A stretch of 64,000 nucleotides of DNA from Hymenobacter glacialis. Lineage in GTDB: Bacteria; Bacteroidota; Bacteroidia; Cytophagales; Hymenobacteraceae. Positions 53,071-61,491 of this stretch are shown here, in pieces. Where the stretch lies: positions 1-64,000 of the forward strand of contig NZ_MDZC01000133.1 in assembly GCF_001816165.1 (NCBI RefSeq). The letters are read 5' to 3'. The notes beneath the pieces were generated by a model, which was given only the letters and a program-made list of their open reading frames with translations, was not told the DNA's origin and ran no database searches. Both the position numbers and the translations under genes were made by a program. Positions within the stretch are counted from its first letter, which is position 1. Every line of letters starts with the position of its first letter.

Positions 53071-54138
53071 TTATTTCAAACACCATAATTCGTTGCCCCC
53101 AGTAGGAATATATAGCGTGTTGTTTGCCACGAGTGGGTCCGCTATACCGTAGTTAAAAGATTCTTTGAAAAGAAGCTTTCCTGTCTGGCTATCTAGGCAG
53201 TACAGATTGCGAGCCGTAGTGCCAAAGTAGACGCCTTGCTGGAAGCGACAAAATTGCGTCGATACCTCTTCCTTAGGTTGTAATTTGGTAGTCCACAAAA
53301 TTTGTCCCGTACCAGTACTTAGGCAAACTACTTGTTCATCATAAGTAGCAACGATAACCTGACTTGCTTGCACGAGTGGTTGGAACAGAGCCTCGCACTT
53401 CAAAACCGTACTCCAAATCTCTCTGCCGTTAGTATAGTTGAGTAGTTTAACCTTCCCGCCCTTGTAATATTTATCATTGCATACCACCAGCCCATCGGGA
53501 GAGGCAACAGGGTCCGAACTAGCATAGTCTGGATAACTAGTAGCCCAATCTATCTTACCTGTCTTGTTATCTACTGCCAATAAGCTGTCCGATAGTCCCC
53601 ACATACCTACATAAAGCTTATTTGCTCGTAATAGCGGCTGGTTAGTTGATAAGCTTACTGCGGGTTGCGGCAAGTGCCAAACGGTCTCGCCATTGCTTGC
53701 CTTTATTGCCCATAAGCCATCAGCACGAACTGGAATATAGAGAATGCTGTCTCGCTCGAGTAAGGCATTCTTAACGCGGCCAGCCGTCTTCCGCTTCCAA
53801 ACCAGATTGCCTGAGGAGTCTAGGCAGTACACATTTAAATCAAAGCTGGAGAAGTAAATTCTGTTTCCGGAAATAATGGGCGGATAGTAAGGGTTATCAC
53901 CCGTTTTAAAAGTTAGCTTGATTTTGCCATTGGCTATATTCGCCGCGGAGAACACGTTATTAAAGCTGCCAAAATAGAGCAGACTATCCTTAAGAAGCAG
54001 CGAAGAGGTTATCCAGTTGAGTTTGGGGTTTCGCCAGAGAAGCTTTACATGTTGACTGTTATCATCGACTGGCTTGCGATTGGTAGAACAGGCTACTAAG
54101 AAGGCTGATAAACAAATAATTATTTTATTGCTATTCAT
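53071..54138 (-). CDS. PQQ-like beta-propeller lipoprotein in AT-rich DNA
   Basis: The 355-residue lipoprotein (lipobox LVAC) has at least five propeller blades of the PQQ/BamB type. Repeated units are NLVWKRKTAG, NGETVWHLP, TGKIDWATSY, NGREIWSTVL, TGQILWTTKL and TGKLLFKESF, alternating with YCLDS and VCLSTG. BamB-like propellers help outer-membrane protein assembly, but this is not a close BamB. Two 60-base lines inside it count 26 and 27 G+C (about 44%), against 38 of 60 in a line just downstream, so it may have been acquired from elsewhere. A near-consensus -7 element lies at 54176. Confidence 0.82.
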   Translation of the reverse strand: MNSNKIIICLSAFLVACSTNRKPVDDNSQHVKLLWRNPKLNWITSSLLLKDSLLYFGSFNNVFSAANIANGKIKLTFKTGDNPYYPPIISGNRIYFSSFDLNVYCLDSSGNLVWKRKTAGRVKNALLERDSILYIPVRADGLWAIKASNGETVWHLPQPAVSLSTNQPLLRANKLYVGMWGLSDSLLAVDNKTGKIDWATSYPDYASSDPVASPDGLVVCNDKYYKGGKVKLLNYTNGREIWSTVLKCEALFQPLVQASQVIVATYDEQVVCLSTGTGQILWTTKLQPKEEVSTQFCRFQQGVYFGTTARNLYCLDSQTGKLLFKESFNYGIADPLVANNTLYIPTGGNELWCLK

Positions 54139-54324
54139 AATGCAATGGCTTCTTTTTTAAAAAGTTGTTCCCCGCCAAAGTAAGTAGGATTTTAAACGAA
54201 TACCATTTAAAGTAAAATCAATACTGCTCAGCACGCTTTATCTCAGATAATAGCGCCTCGCTATGCGCTGCATGACGTTCTTGCGTATCCAAAACCACCC
54301 CCAAATCTGCCCATAATTCCCTCC

Positions 54325-56325
54325 GTGCCCAACCCGCTGCTCACCGTTTCCAACCTCACCATCGACTTCTCCAGCCACCGCGGCGACGTTCGGGCCGTCG
54401 ACAACGTGTCGTTTGAGCTGCACCGGGGCGAAACGCTGGCCATTGTGGGCGAGTCGGGCTCGGGCAAGTCCGTGACGTCGCTGGCGCTGCTGGGGCTCAT
54501 TCCAATGCCGCCCGGCCGCATTGCCAGCGGCCAGGCCCTCTTCCAATCCGAAAAGCTGGGCGAAACCGACCTGCTGAAACTCTCCGAAACCGACCTGCGC
54601 CAGGTGCGCGGCAACGACATCGGCATGATTTTCCAGGAGCCGATGACCTCGCTGAACCCCGTGTACACCTGCGGCAGCCAGGTGGTGGAAGCCCTGCACC
54701 TCCATACCGACCTCAGCCCGGCCGCCGCCAAGGCCCGCACCATCGAACTGTTCAGCGAGGCGCAACTGCCGCGCCCCGAAAGCATCTTCGGCAGCTACCC
54801 GCACGAAATCTCGGGCGGCCAGAAGCAGCGCGTGATGATTGCCATGGCCATGGCCTGCCGCCCGGCCCTGCTCATCGCCGACGAGCCCACCACGGCCCTC
54901 GACGTGACGGTGCAGGCCCAGATGCTGCGCCTCATCGACGACCTGCGCCGCCAGCGCAACACCGCCGTCCTCTTCATCACCCACGACCTCGGCGTGGTGG
55001 CCGAAATCGCCGACCGCATTCTGGTGATGTACCGGGGCAAGGTGGTGGAGCAGGGGAGGGTGCTGGATATTTTTTCAAATCCGCAACATCCGTACACAAA
55101 AGGCCTGTTGGCGTGCCGTCCGCGCCTCTCGGTGGGCAAAAAACGCCTCCCCGTGGTGGCTGATTTCATGCGGGAAGACGCCAGCGGGCAGTTGCTGGCC
55201 CAGCCCGAGCCCGTTGTTTCGCTTCCAGATGAGGCACTTGCGGAATCTTCGCCCGAAGTGGAAGCCCAGCAGTTAGCCGATAAAACTGAAACCACCAAAA
55301 CGTTCCCCGTGGAACATGGCGTTTTGGGGGATGTTCCACGGGTGGGCGGTTCCGCGCAGGCGTTCACCTCACCCCCTGACCCCCTCTCCAAAAAAGAGGG
55401 GGCACCGGTTCGTGAGGATGAATCTTCAATTGAAATATCCAAGAGCATTTCCGGTGCCCCCTCTTTTTTGGAGAGGGGGTCAGGGGGTGAGGTTTTGGCC
55501 GCGCCTTTGCTGGAGGTAAAAAACCTCCAGGTCTACTTCCCGCTCCGCAAGGGCTTCTTCCACCGAGCCACCGATTACGTGCGGGCCGTGGACGATGTCA
55601 GCTTCACGCTGTACCCCGGTGAAACCATTGGGCTGGTAGGGGAGTCGGGCTGTGGCAAAACCACCCTCGGCCGGGCGCTGCTCCGCCTCACGGAACCAAC
55701 GGCGGGCAGCATCCTGTTTGAAGGAACCGATTTGGCGAAGCTGTCAAGCGGGGAATTGCGCCACCGTCGGCGCGATTTGCAGCTGGTGTTTCAGGACCCC
55801 TACGCTGCCCTCAACCCGATGCTGACCGTGGGCGAAGCTATCTGGGAGCCGATGCGCGTGCATAACGTGGGCGGCACCCGCCAGCAGCAAAAAGCAAAAG
55901 TATTGGAGCTGCTGCGCACCGTGGGGCTGCGCGAGGAGCACTTCCAGCGCTACCCGCACGAGTTCAGCGGCGGGCAGCGGCAGCGCATCTGCATTGCCCG
56001 GGCGCTGGCATTGCAGCCCAAGCTGATTGTCTGCGACGAGTCGGTTTCGGCCCTCGACGTCTCGGTGCAGGCGCAGGTCCTGAACCTGCTCAACGACCTC
56101 AAACGCGAGTTCGGCATCACCTATCTGTTCATCACCCACGACCTGTCGGTGGCCCGGTTTATGAGCGACCGGCTGCTGGTCATGCACCAGGGTCGCATCG
56201 TGGAGAGCGGCCCGGCAGCGGCCATCTACGCCGCGCCGCAGCACGAATACACCCAGGGCTTGCTGGCCGCTATTCCCAAAGACAGCCTGGCCGACATCGA
56301 AGCCGCCGTGGCCAGTCGGGCCTAA
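54325..56325 (+). CDS. Fused two-domain peptide/nickel ABC-transporter ATPase (DppD-DppF type) with an in-frame repeat
   Basis: The 666-residue protein uses a GTG start and contains two ABC ATPases in one chain. The first has Walker A GESGSGKSVTS, signature SGGQKQRVMIAMA and Walker B LLIADEPTTALD. The second has GESGCGKTTLGRA, signature FSGGQRQRICIARA and Walker B LIVCDESVSALD. Each matches oligopeptide/dipeptide import ATPases. The linker (about residues 285-395) contains a complete family B palindromic repeat (55366-55493), read without a stop as TSPPDPLSKKEGAP...SISGAPSFLERGSGGEV. The permease genes are not adjacent. It is the only ATPase of this type here, so the permeases must be elsewhere. 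Confidence 0.93.
   Translation: MPNPLLTVSNLTIDFSSHRGDVRAVDNVSFELHRGETLAIVGESGSGKSVTSLALLGLIPMPPGRIASGQALFQSEKLGETDLLKLSETDLRQVRGNDIGMIFQEPMTSLNPVYTCGSQVVEALHLHTDLSPAAAKARTIELFSEAQLPRPESIFGSYPHEISGGQKQRVMIAMAMACRPALLIADEPTTALDVTVQAQMLRLIDDLRRQRNTAVLFITHDLGVVAEIADRILVMYRGKVVEQGRVLDIFSNPQHPYTKGLLACRPRLSVGKKRLPVVADFMREDASGQLLAQPEPVVSLPDEALAESSPEVEAQQLADKTETTKTFPVEHGVLGDVPRVGGSAQAFTSPPDPLSKKEGAPVREDESSIEISKSISGAPSFLERGSGGEVLAAPLLEVKNLQVYFPLRKGFFHRATDYVRAVDDVSFTLYPGETIGLVGESGCGKTTLGRALLRLTEPTAGSILFEGTDLAKLSSGELRHRRRDLQLVFQDPYAALNPMLTVGEAIWEPMRVHNVGGTRQQQKAKVLELLRTVGLREEHFQRYPHEFSGGQRQRICIARALALQPKLIVCDESVSALDVSVQAQVLNLLNDLKREFGITYLFITHDLSVARFMSDRLLVMHQGRIVESGPAAAIYAAPQHEYTQGLLAAIPKDSLADIEAAVASRA
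55366..55493. repeat. Family B inverted repeat, copy 3, inside a coding sequence
   Basis: 43-bp arms at 55366-55408 and 55451-55493 have the same sequence as copy 2. The 42-base loop has no terminator. It lies in the linker between the two ATPase domains and keeps the frame open. A smaller inverted repeat (CCCGTGGAACAT / ATGTTCCACGGG) lies just upstream near 55305-55342. Confidence 0.95.
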
Positions 56326-56346
56326 CGTCTGGCGGGGCCAGCAGCT

Positions 56347-56442
56347 CGTCATGCTGAGCGTAGCCGAAGCAGCTTTACGGCTTCGTTGCTGCCGATTTAA
56401 TTACTTGCACGGTAGAGATGCTACGCTCCGTTCAGCATGACG
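56347..56442. repeat. Family A inverted-repeat element, copy 9 (degenerate)
   Basis: The core CGTCATGCTGAGCGTAGCCGA and complement end CATGACG are kept, but the arms differ at several positions (GCAGCTTTACGG against GGTAGAGATGC), so this copy is decaying. Confidence 0.8.
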
Positions 56443-56593
56443 GAGAAAGGGAAGCTGAATACAGCCACATTTCAAATAAATAACCTCCCGGCCCGGCTCG
56501 CGTTTCACTACGTGGCGCGGCCCCGCCGCCAACCTCATTTTTCCGCTCTCGCCGCCTGCGACCAATCAACCTTTCGGCGGCCGCTTTTTTTAC

Positions 56594-59083
56594 ATGAATA
56601 CCCCCGAAAACCCCAAGGCTCCCCGCGCCAAGCGCGAAAAGCCCGAACCCACCGCCATCAGCCAGGAACAAGTGCTGAGCGCCTTTACCGAAAACCCTAC
56701 CAAGGTCCTCGCCTACCGGCAGCTCTCGCGCCGCCTCGGTGTCACGACCAAGGGCCAGCGCGAGGAAATCTTCGCCCACATCAAGACGCTGCGCAAGCAA
56801 GGCCTTATTACCCTGCTGCAGAACGACGAATACCGGCTGGCTGATACCGAAGCTGTGGCGGCGGCCCCCGTGCCTTCTAAGGCCCGTAAACCGACCAAAA
56901 AAGCCAACCCGCCAGTGGAGCCACCCCGCAACCGTTCGGTGCAGGCCCAGTTTGGCCAGGACCCCATTGTGCACCGCCGCCGCGCGGCCGGCTTCGATTA
57001 CGTGGACGGCGACGACCGCCCCGAGCGCGCGCCGTCTAACACGGTCATCGGCACCGTGGATTTGGCTACGCCCAACTTTGCCTTTGTGGTGCCCGAGGGC
57101 GTGGATGGCGGCGACGACATTCGCGTGTTTACCGACCAGCTCAAGTTCGCCCTGCAGGGCGACGTGGTGCGGGTGCGGCTGCGCAGCGGCTCCCGCGACG
57201 GCCGTCCCATGGGCGACGTGGTGGAAGTGCTCAAGCGCGTGCGCCCCGAGGTAGTGGGCCGCATCCAGATTCAGGGCACGCTGGGCTTTGTGAAAGCCGA
57301 CAACCGCAAGGTGTATTTCGATGTGTTTGTGCCGCCGCACTTGCTACACGAGTCGCGCAACGGCGACAAGGTGCTGGTGCGCATCAACGAGTTTCCGGAG
57401 GACAGCGGCCGCCAGCCGGTGGGCGAGGTCATTCGCAACTTCGGGCAGGCCGGCGGCAACGAAGCCGAGATTAACGCCATCATGGCCGAGTTTGGCTTGC
57501 CGTTTGAATTCCCTGAGGAAGTGCAGACTGAGTCGGAAGGCATCAGCGAAGTGATTTCGGAAGATGAAATTGCCCGCCGCCGCGACTTCCGCAACGTCAC
57601 CACCTTCACCATCGACCCGGCCGACGCCAAGGACTTTGACGATGCCCTGAGCATTGAGAAGCTGGAAAACGGCCACTGGGAAATTGGCGTGCACATCGCC
57701 GACGTGACCCACTACGTGCGCCCCGGCACCGAGCTGGAGCGCGAGGGAAAGCACCGCGCCACGTCGGTGTACCTCGTAGACCGCGTGATTCCAATGCTGC
57801 CCGAGCGCCTGAGCAACGGCCTATGCTCGCTGCGGCCCCACGAAGACAAGCTGACCTTCTCGGCCGTGTTTGAGCTGGACGAAGACGGCAAGCTCTACGA
57901 GTCGTGGTTTGGCAAAACCATCATTCACTCCGACCGCCGCTTCAGCTACGAGGAGGCGCAGGAGCGCATCGAGAGTAAGGCCGGCGACCACGCCGAGCAC
58001 ATCAACGTGATGAACGACATGGCGCACAAAATCTGCGCCCAACGCTTCAAGCAGGGAGCCATCACCTTCGAAACCCAGGAGGTGAAGTTCCGCCTGGACG
58101 AAGCCGGCAAGCCCCTCGGCGTGTACGTGAAGGAGCGCAAGGACGCGCACAAGATGATTGAGGAGTTTATGCTGCTCGCCAACCGCAAGGTGGCCGAGTT
58201 CGTGTTCAACCTCAAAAAGACCAAGCCGCGCTTCACCATGGTGTACCGCACCCACGACGCGCCCGAGCCCGAACGCCTCCAGACTTTTGCCCTCTTCGCC
58301 CAGAAGTTTGGCTACAAGCTGAAGCTCGAAAACCCGAAGAAAATCAGCACCGAGCTCAACAACCTTAGTTCGGAGGTGATGGGCAAGCCCGAGCAGAACG
58401 TGCTCCAGGGCCTGGCCATCCGGACCATGGCCAAGGCCATTTATAGCACCGAGCCCCTCGGCCACTTCGGCCTGGCTTTCGACCACTACTCGCACTTCAC
58501 GTCGCCCATCCGCCGCTACCCCGACATGATGGCCCACCGCCTGCTGGAACACTACCTGCTGGGCGGCAAGAACGTGCCCGTCGACCCCGTGGAGGAAGAG
58601 TGCAAGCATTCCTCGGCCCGCGAAAAACTAGCCGCCAACGCCGAGCGCGCCAGCATCAAGTTCAAGCAGGTGGAGTTCATGGCCGATGAAATCGGCAACA
58701 CGTTCAAAGGCGTCGTGTCGGGCCTCACGGAGCGCGGCATGTACATCGAAATCGAGGAGAACAAGTGCGAAGGCATGGTCCGCATCAGCGACATTCCCGG
58801 CGACACCTACGAGCTCGACAAAGACAACTACCGCATCGTGGGCCGGAGCAACAAGCGCATCATCCAGTTCGGCGACGAGATGATGGTAGTCGTTAAATCA
58901 GCCAACCTGCTCGACCGCACCATCGACTTCGAACTGGTAGACGACCGCCCCGACCACGTGAAAAAGCGCGAAGCCGACGAGCGCAAGCAGCGCAGCAGCG
59001 AGCCCCGCGGCTACCGCGACCACAGCGGCGGCGGCAAGGGTGGCAGCAAGGGCGGCGGCGGTTTTAAGGGGAAGCGGCGGTAG
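56594..59083 (+). CDS. rnr: Ribonuclease R
   Basis: The 829-residue 3'-5' exoribonuclease degrades structured RNA. An N-terminal basic tail and winged-helix domain (about 20-85) come first, then two cold-shock domains (about 150-310). The RNB catalytic domain carries DPADAKDFDDALSIEKL with the metal-binding aspartates, ERLSNGLCSLRPHEDKLTFS and FTSPIRRYPDMMAHRLL. The S1 domain (about 700-780, FKGVVSGLTERGMYIEIEEN) and a Gly/Lys-rich tail follow. Length is normal. The start follows the family A repeat. Confidence 0.95.
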   Translation: MNTPENPKAPRAKREKPEPTAISQEQVLSAFTENPTKVLAYRQLSRRLGVTTKGQREEIFAHIKTLRKQGLITLLQNDEYRLADTEAVAAAPVPSKARKPTKKANPPVEPPRNRSVQAQFGQDPIVHRRRAAGFDYVDGDDRPERAPSNTVIGTVDLATPNFAFVVPEGVDGGDDIRVFTDQLKFALQGDVVRVRLRSGSRDGRPMGDVVEVLKRVRPEVVGRIQIQGTLGFVKADNRKVYFDVFVPPHLLHESRNGDKVLVRINEFPEDSGRQPVGEVIRNFGQAGGNEAEINAIMAEFGLPFEFPEEVQTESEGISEVISEDEIARRRDFRNVTTFTIDPADAKDFDDALSIEKLENGHWEIGVHIADVTHYVRPGTELEREGKHRATSVYLVDRVIPMLPERLSNGLCSLRPHEDKLTFSAVFELDEDGKLYESWFGKTIIHSDRRFSYEEAQERIESKAGDHAEHINVMNDMAHKICAQRFKQGAITFETQEVKFRLDEAGKPLGVYVKERKDAHKMIEEFMLLANRKVAEFVFNLKKTKPRFTMVYRTHDAPEPERLQTFALFAQKFGYKLKLENPKKISTELNNLSSEVMGKPEQNVLQGLAIRTMAKAIYSTEPLGHFGLAFDHYSHFTSPIRRYPDMMAHRLLEHYLLGGKNVPVDPVEEECKHSSAREKLAANAERASIKFKQVEFMADEIGNTFKGVVSGLTERGMYIEIEENKCEGMVRISDIPGDTYELDKDNYRIVGRSNKRIIQFGDEMMVVVKSANLLDRTIDFELVDDRPDHVKKREADERKQRSSEPRGYRDHSGGGKGGSKGGGGFKGKRR

Positions 59084-59163
59084 CTTCTGAATCCAGCACT
59101 TAACCTCACCCCCGGCCCCTCTCCAAAAGAGAGGGGAGCCTGATGATTTTCGAATGACATCTT

Positions 59164-59196
59164 AAGCCCCGTCTCAATCCAGAGCCGGGGCTTTTT
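59164..59196 (+). terminator. Terminator of rnr inside the family B pair
   Basis: AAGCCCCG / CGGGGCTT with CTCAATCCAGAG in the loop region and a T-run. The same loop sequence occurs in the terminator at 45222, although the stem bases differ. Confidence 0.8.
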
Positions 59197-59232
59197 GTGT
59201 AGCTTTATCCCGAGCCCATTCACCTTTGAGTT

Positions 59233-59532
59233 ATGCCATCTCAGGAAGAAAAGGGGCGCCGGAAGGCTATCCAAAACGAGCTAATGAAAAAGGCCGATGC
59301 GGAGAGACTTGCGGCGCTGCCGATGCCAAAAGAGAAGCTGCAAGAATTCTTCGATTACCTCGACCAGCAACTGGAAGAGCATGATTGCGACGATACACTG
59401 CGCTTCACCCAGCAATTCGCTGCCAGCCGCAACCTCGCATTTGAGCCCATCAAGCAGTGGCTAGGCGACTACGGCGGCTATTGCGACTGTGAAGCTTTGG
59501 CAAATGTGGAGGAGAAATACGAGGGCTTATAG
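59233..59532 (+). CDS. DUF2695 protein
   Basis: The 99-residue cytoplasmic protein matches DUF2695: EEHDCDDTLRFTQQF, then IKQWLGDYGGYCDCEALANV, with conserved cysteines that could bind metal. The N-terminal 30 residues are a charged helix. The function is unknown. It is enclosed by perfect inverted-repeat arms of family B, as if it were cargo of a repeat element. Confidence 0.85.
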   Translation: MPSQEEKGRRKAIQNELMKKADAERLAALPMPKEKLQEFFDYLDQQLEEHDCDDTLRFTQQFAASRNLAFEPIKQWLGDYGGYCDCEALANVEEKYEGL

Positions 59533-59666
59533 AACAGTTCCAGGCTGGACGGTTATTCCACAAGCGCCGCCGTGGCTCCCCTCTCTTTTGGAGAGGGGCC
59601 GGGGGTGAGGTTCCCCGGCCGCGCCGTTGAAACCGGCAGCGCCGCCTGCCGTTCTTTGCACTACCT

Positions 59667-60638
59667 ATGACCCCAGCCGACTTCCCCGCTAACATCACCG
59701 CCGCCCTCGCTCAACTCGACTACGGCCAGGCTCCTGACACCCTCTATGCGCCCATCCGCTACATCATGGGTCTGGGCGGCAAGCGCATCCGGCCGCTGCT
59801 CACGCTGCTCGGTGCCCACCTCTTCACCGACGAGCTTGGCGGCATCATCAAGCCAGCCTTGGCCACCGAGGTCTTCCATAACTTCACCCTGCTGCACGAC
59901 GACCTGATGGACCAGGCGCCCCTGCGCCGCGGCCAGGCCACGGTGCACGAAAAGTGGAACCCCAACGTGGCCATTCTCTCCGGCGATGTGATGCTGGTGC
60001 GGGCCTATGAGCTATTCCTTGAGGTAGAGCCGACGCTGTTGCCGCGCATCCTCGCCCGCTTCGGCCAGACGGCGGCCGAGGTCTGCGAAGGCCAGCAGTG
60101 GGACATGAATTTTGAGACCGAAGCCCAGGTGAGCATTGCCCAATACCTGGACATGATTCGCCTAAAAACGGCCGTCCTGCTAGGCTTCTGCCTGGAGCTG
60201 GGCGCCCGCCTGGCCGGCGCCACCGAGGAAGATGCCGAGCACCTGCGCCAGTTCGGCACCGACATCGGCCTGGCCTTCCAGCTGCGCGACGACCTGCTGG
60301 ATGTGTACGGCGACGCCGCCACCTTCGGCAAGCGCGTGGGCGGCGACATCGTGGCCAACAAAAAGACCTTCCTGCTGCTCACCGCTCAGGCCCAGGCCAA
60401 CGAGTCGCAGCAGGCCATCCTGCGCCAGCTTATTGCCCAGCCCGTGACCGATGCCGACGCCAAAGTAGCCGCCGTGCGCGCCATCTACGACGAGCTCGAA
60501 ATTCGCCCGCAGACGGAGGCGCTCATCAACGACTACTTCCAGGATGCCCTGCAGCACCTGGAGCGCGTAGCGGCCCCGCAGGAGCGCAAACAGCCCCTGC
60601 ACCAGCTGACGCTGCAGCTCATGGACCGCGAAAGCTAA
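59667..60638 (+). CDS. Polyprenyl synthetase
   Basis: The 323-residue isoprenyl diphosphate synthase joins IPP units to an allylic diphosphate for quinone, undecaprenyl or carotenoid precursors. Motifs are GGKRIRPLLTL, the first Asp-rich motif HDDLMDQAPLRRG (Asp78, 79, 82) and the second LRDDLLDVYGD (Asp208, 209, 212). The DDxxD spacing without a two-residue insert and the Phe five residues before it resemble C20-forming type I enzymes, but chain length cannot be fixed from this. The word CCGTTCTTTGCA upstream matches that before the second lspA. Confidence 0.93.
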   Translation: MTPADFPANITAALAQLDYGQAPDTLYAPIRYIMGLGGKRIRPLLTLLGAHLFTDELGGIIKPALATEVFHNFTLLHDDLMDQAPLRRGQATVHEKWNPNVAILSGDVMLVRAYELFLEVEPTLLPRILARFGQTAAEVCEGQQWDMNFETEAQVSIAQYLDMIRLKTAVLLGFCLELGARLAGATEEDAEHLRQFGTDIGLAFQLRDDLLDVYGDAATFGKRVGGDIVANKKTFLLLTAQAQANESQQAILRQLIAQPVTDADAKVAAVRAIYDELEIRPQTEALINDYFQDALQHLERVAAPQERKQPLHQLTLQLMDRES

Positions 60639-60728
60639 TTAGTTGCCCGTTGTTAGTTGCCGGCTGTCAGGATGCTTATGACTGCCTCTGCTGAGCACTA
60701 ACAACCGACGACTAACACTGACAACTAC
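60639..60728. repeat. Type E inverted repeat
   Basis: The arms TAGTTGCCCGTTGTTAGTTG and the complement CTAACAACCGACGACTAAC with GACAACTA are imperfect. It fills the gap between the synthetase and rhomboid genes. Confidence 0.6.
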
Positions 60729-60741
60729 ACCCCCTTTTACT

Positions 60742-61395
60742 GTGCTCGACCCTATTATCATTCTCATCGGCCTCACGGTCGCCATCTCCGTCTACGCCTG
60801 GTCGAAGGACGAGCTGATGAACTCCTGGATACTGGAGCCTTACCGCATGGCCCGCTCCGACGGCCAGTGGTACCGCTTGCTCACTTCCGGCTTCCTGCAC
60901 GCCGACTGGGCCCACTTGCTTTTCAACATGTTTGCCTTCTATTCCTTCGGCCCGGTGGTGCTCCGCACGCTGGTGGCAGGCTATGGCGAAGGGGCGGGTC
61001 TGGGGCTGTTTCTGCTGCTGTACCTGGGCGGCATCATCCTCTCCGATTTGCCCACTTACTTCCGTCACCGCAACGACCCCGGCTACCGCAGCCTCGGCGC
61101 GTCGGGCGGGGTGTCGTCGGTGCTGTTTGCCAGCATCCTGCTGTTTCCGGTGAACAACAACGGGGGCGGCATTATCATCTTCCCCATCCCGATTCCCATT
61201 CAGCCCTTTGTCTTCGGCTTCCTTTACCTGGCCTATTCCTGGTACATGGGCCGCCGTCGGGGCGACAACATCAACCACGACGCCCACTTCTACGGTGCGC
61301 TCTTCGGCGTGGTGCTGCTGCTGGCCCTCATGCCTGCTGCCGCCCCGGAGTTCGTTAGCCAGATAAGCCTCTTTATTCAGGCAAAACTCTCATAA
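60742..61395 (+). CDS. Rhomboid-family intramembrane serine protease
   Basis: The 217-residue protein uses a GTG start and has about six membrane helices. The rhomboid core is present: FLHADWAHLLFNMFAF (loop and helix 2, HxxxN), catalytic Ser121 in LGASGGVSS and catalytic His182 in NHDAHFYGALFG. It cuts membrane proteins inside the bilayer. The substrate is unknown. It follows the synthetase gene, separated by a type E hairpin. Confidence 0.93.
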   Translation: MLDPIIILIGLTVAISVYAWSKDELMNSWILEPYRMARSDGQWYRLLTSGFLHADWAHLLFNMFAFYSFGPVVLRTLVAGYGEGAGLGLFLLLYLGGIILSDLPTYFRHRNDPGYRSLGASGGVSSVLFASILLFPVNNNGGGIIIFPIPIPIQPFVFGFLYLAYSWYMGRRRGDNINHDAHFYGALFGVVLLLALMPAAAPEFVSQISLFIQAKLS

Positions 61396-61432
61396 TCAAT
61401 AGGTTGTATAGCTGAATTCGCTTTATTATATC

Positions 61433-61440
61433 TATTTTTG
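61433..61440 (+). promoter_or_regulatory. -7 promoter element
   Basis: TATTTTTG matches TAnnTTTG and lies 51 bases before the start codon at 61492. Confidence 0.5.
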
Positions 61441-61491
61441 GGGCTCTGCGTATTTGAGGGCAAGTTGTTTCTTTCATCTGACCTTTACACC

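Larger units (their letters stand above)
59102..59612. repeat. Family B inverted-repeat pair enclosing a terminator and the DUF2695 gene
   Basis: The arms 59102-59140 and 59574-59612 are perfect 39-bp complements (AACCTCACCCCCGGCCCCTC ... and reverse). They match the arms of copy 1 at 45139. Unlike the other copies, the space between the arms is 433 bases and contains a terminator and a complete gene. Confidence 0.88.

Noticed and set aside
55305..55342. Possible parS centromere site (TGTTCCACG / CGTGGAACA)
   Set aside because: The two halves are separated by about 18 bases and are not joined as the TGTTCCACGTGGAACA palindrome.
4827..56442. CRISPR array, given repeated intergenic sequences
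   Set aside because: The copies are dispersed singly between genes, are hairpins, and have no regular spacers or cas genes.
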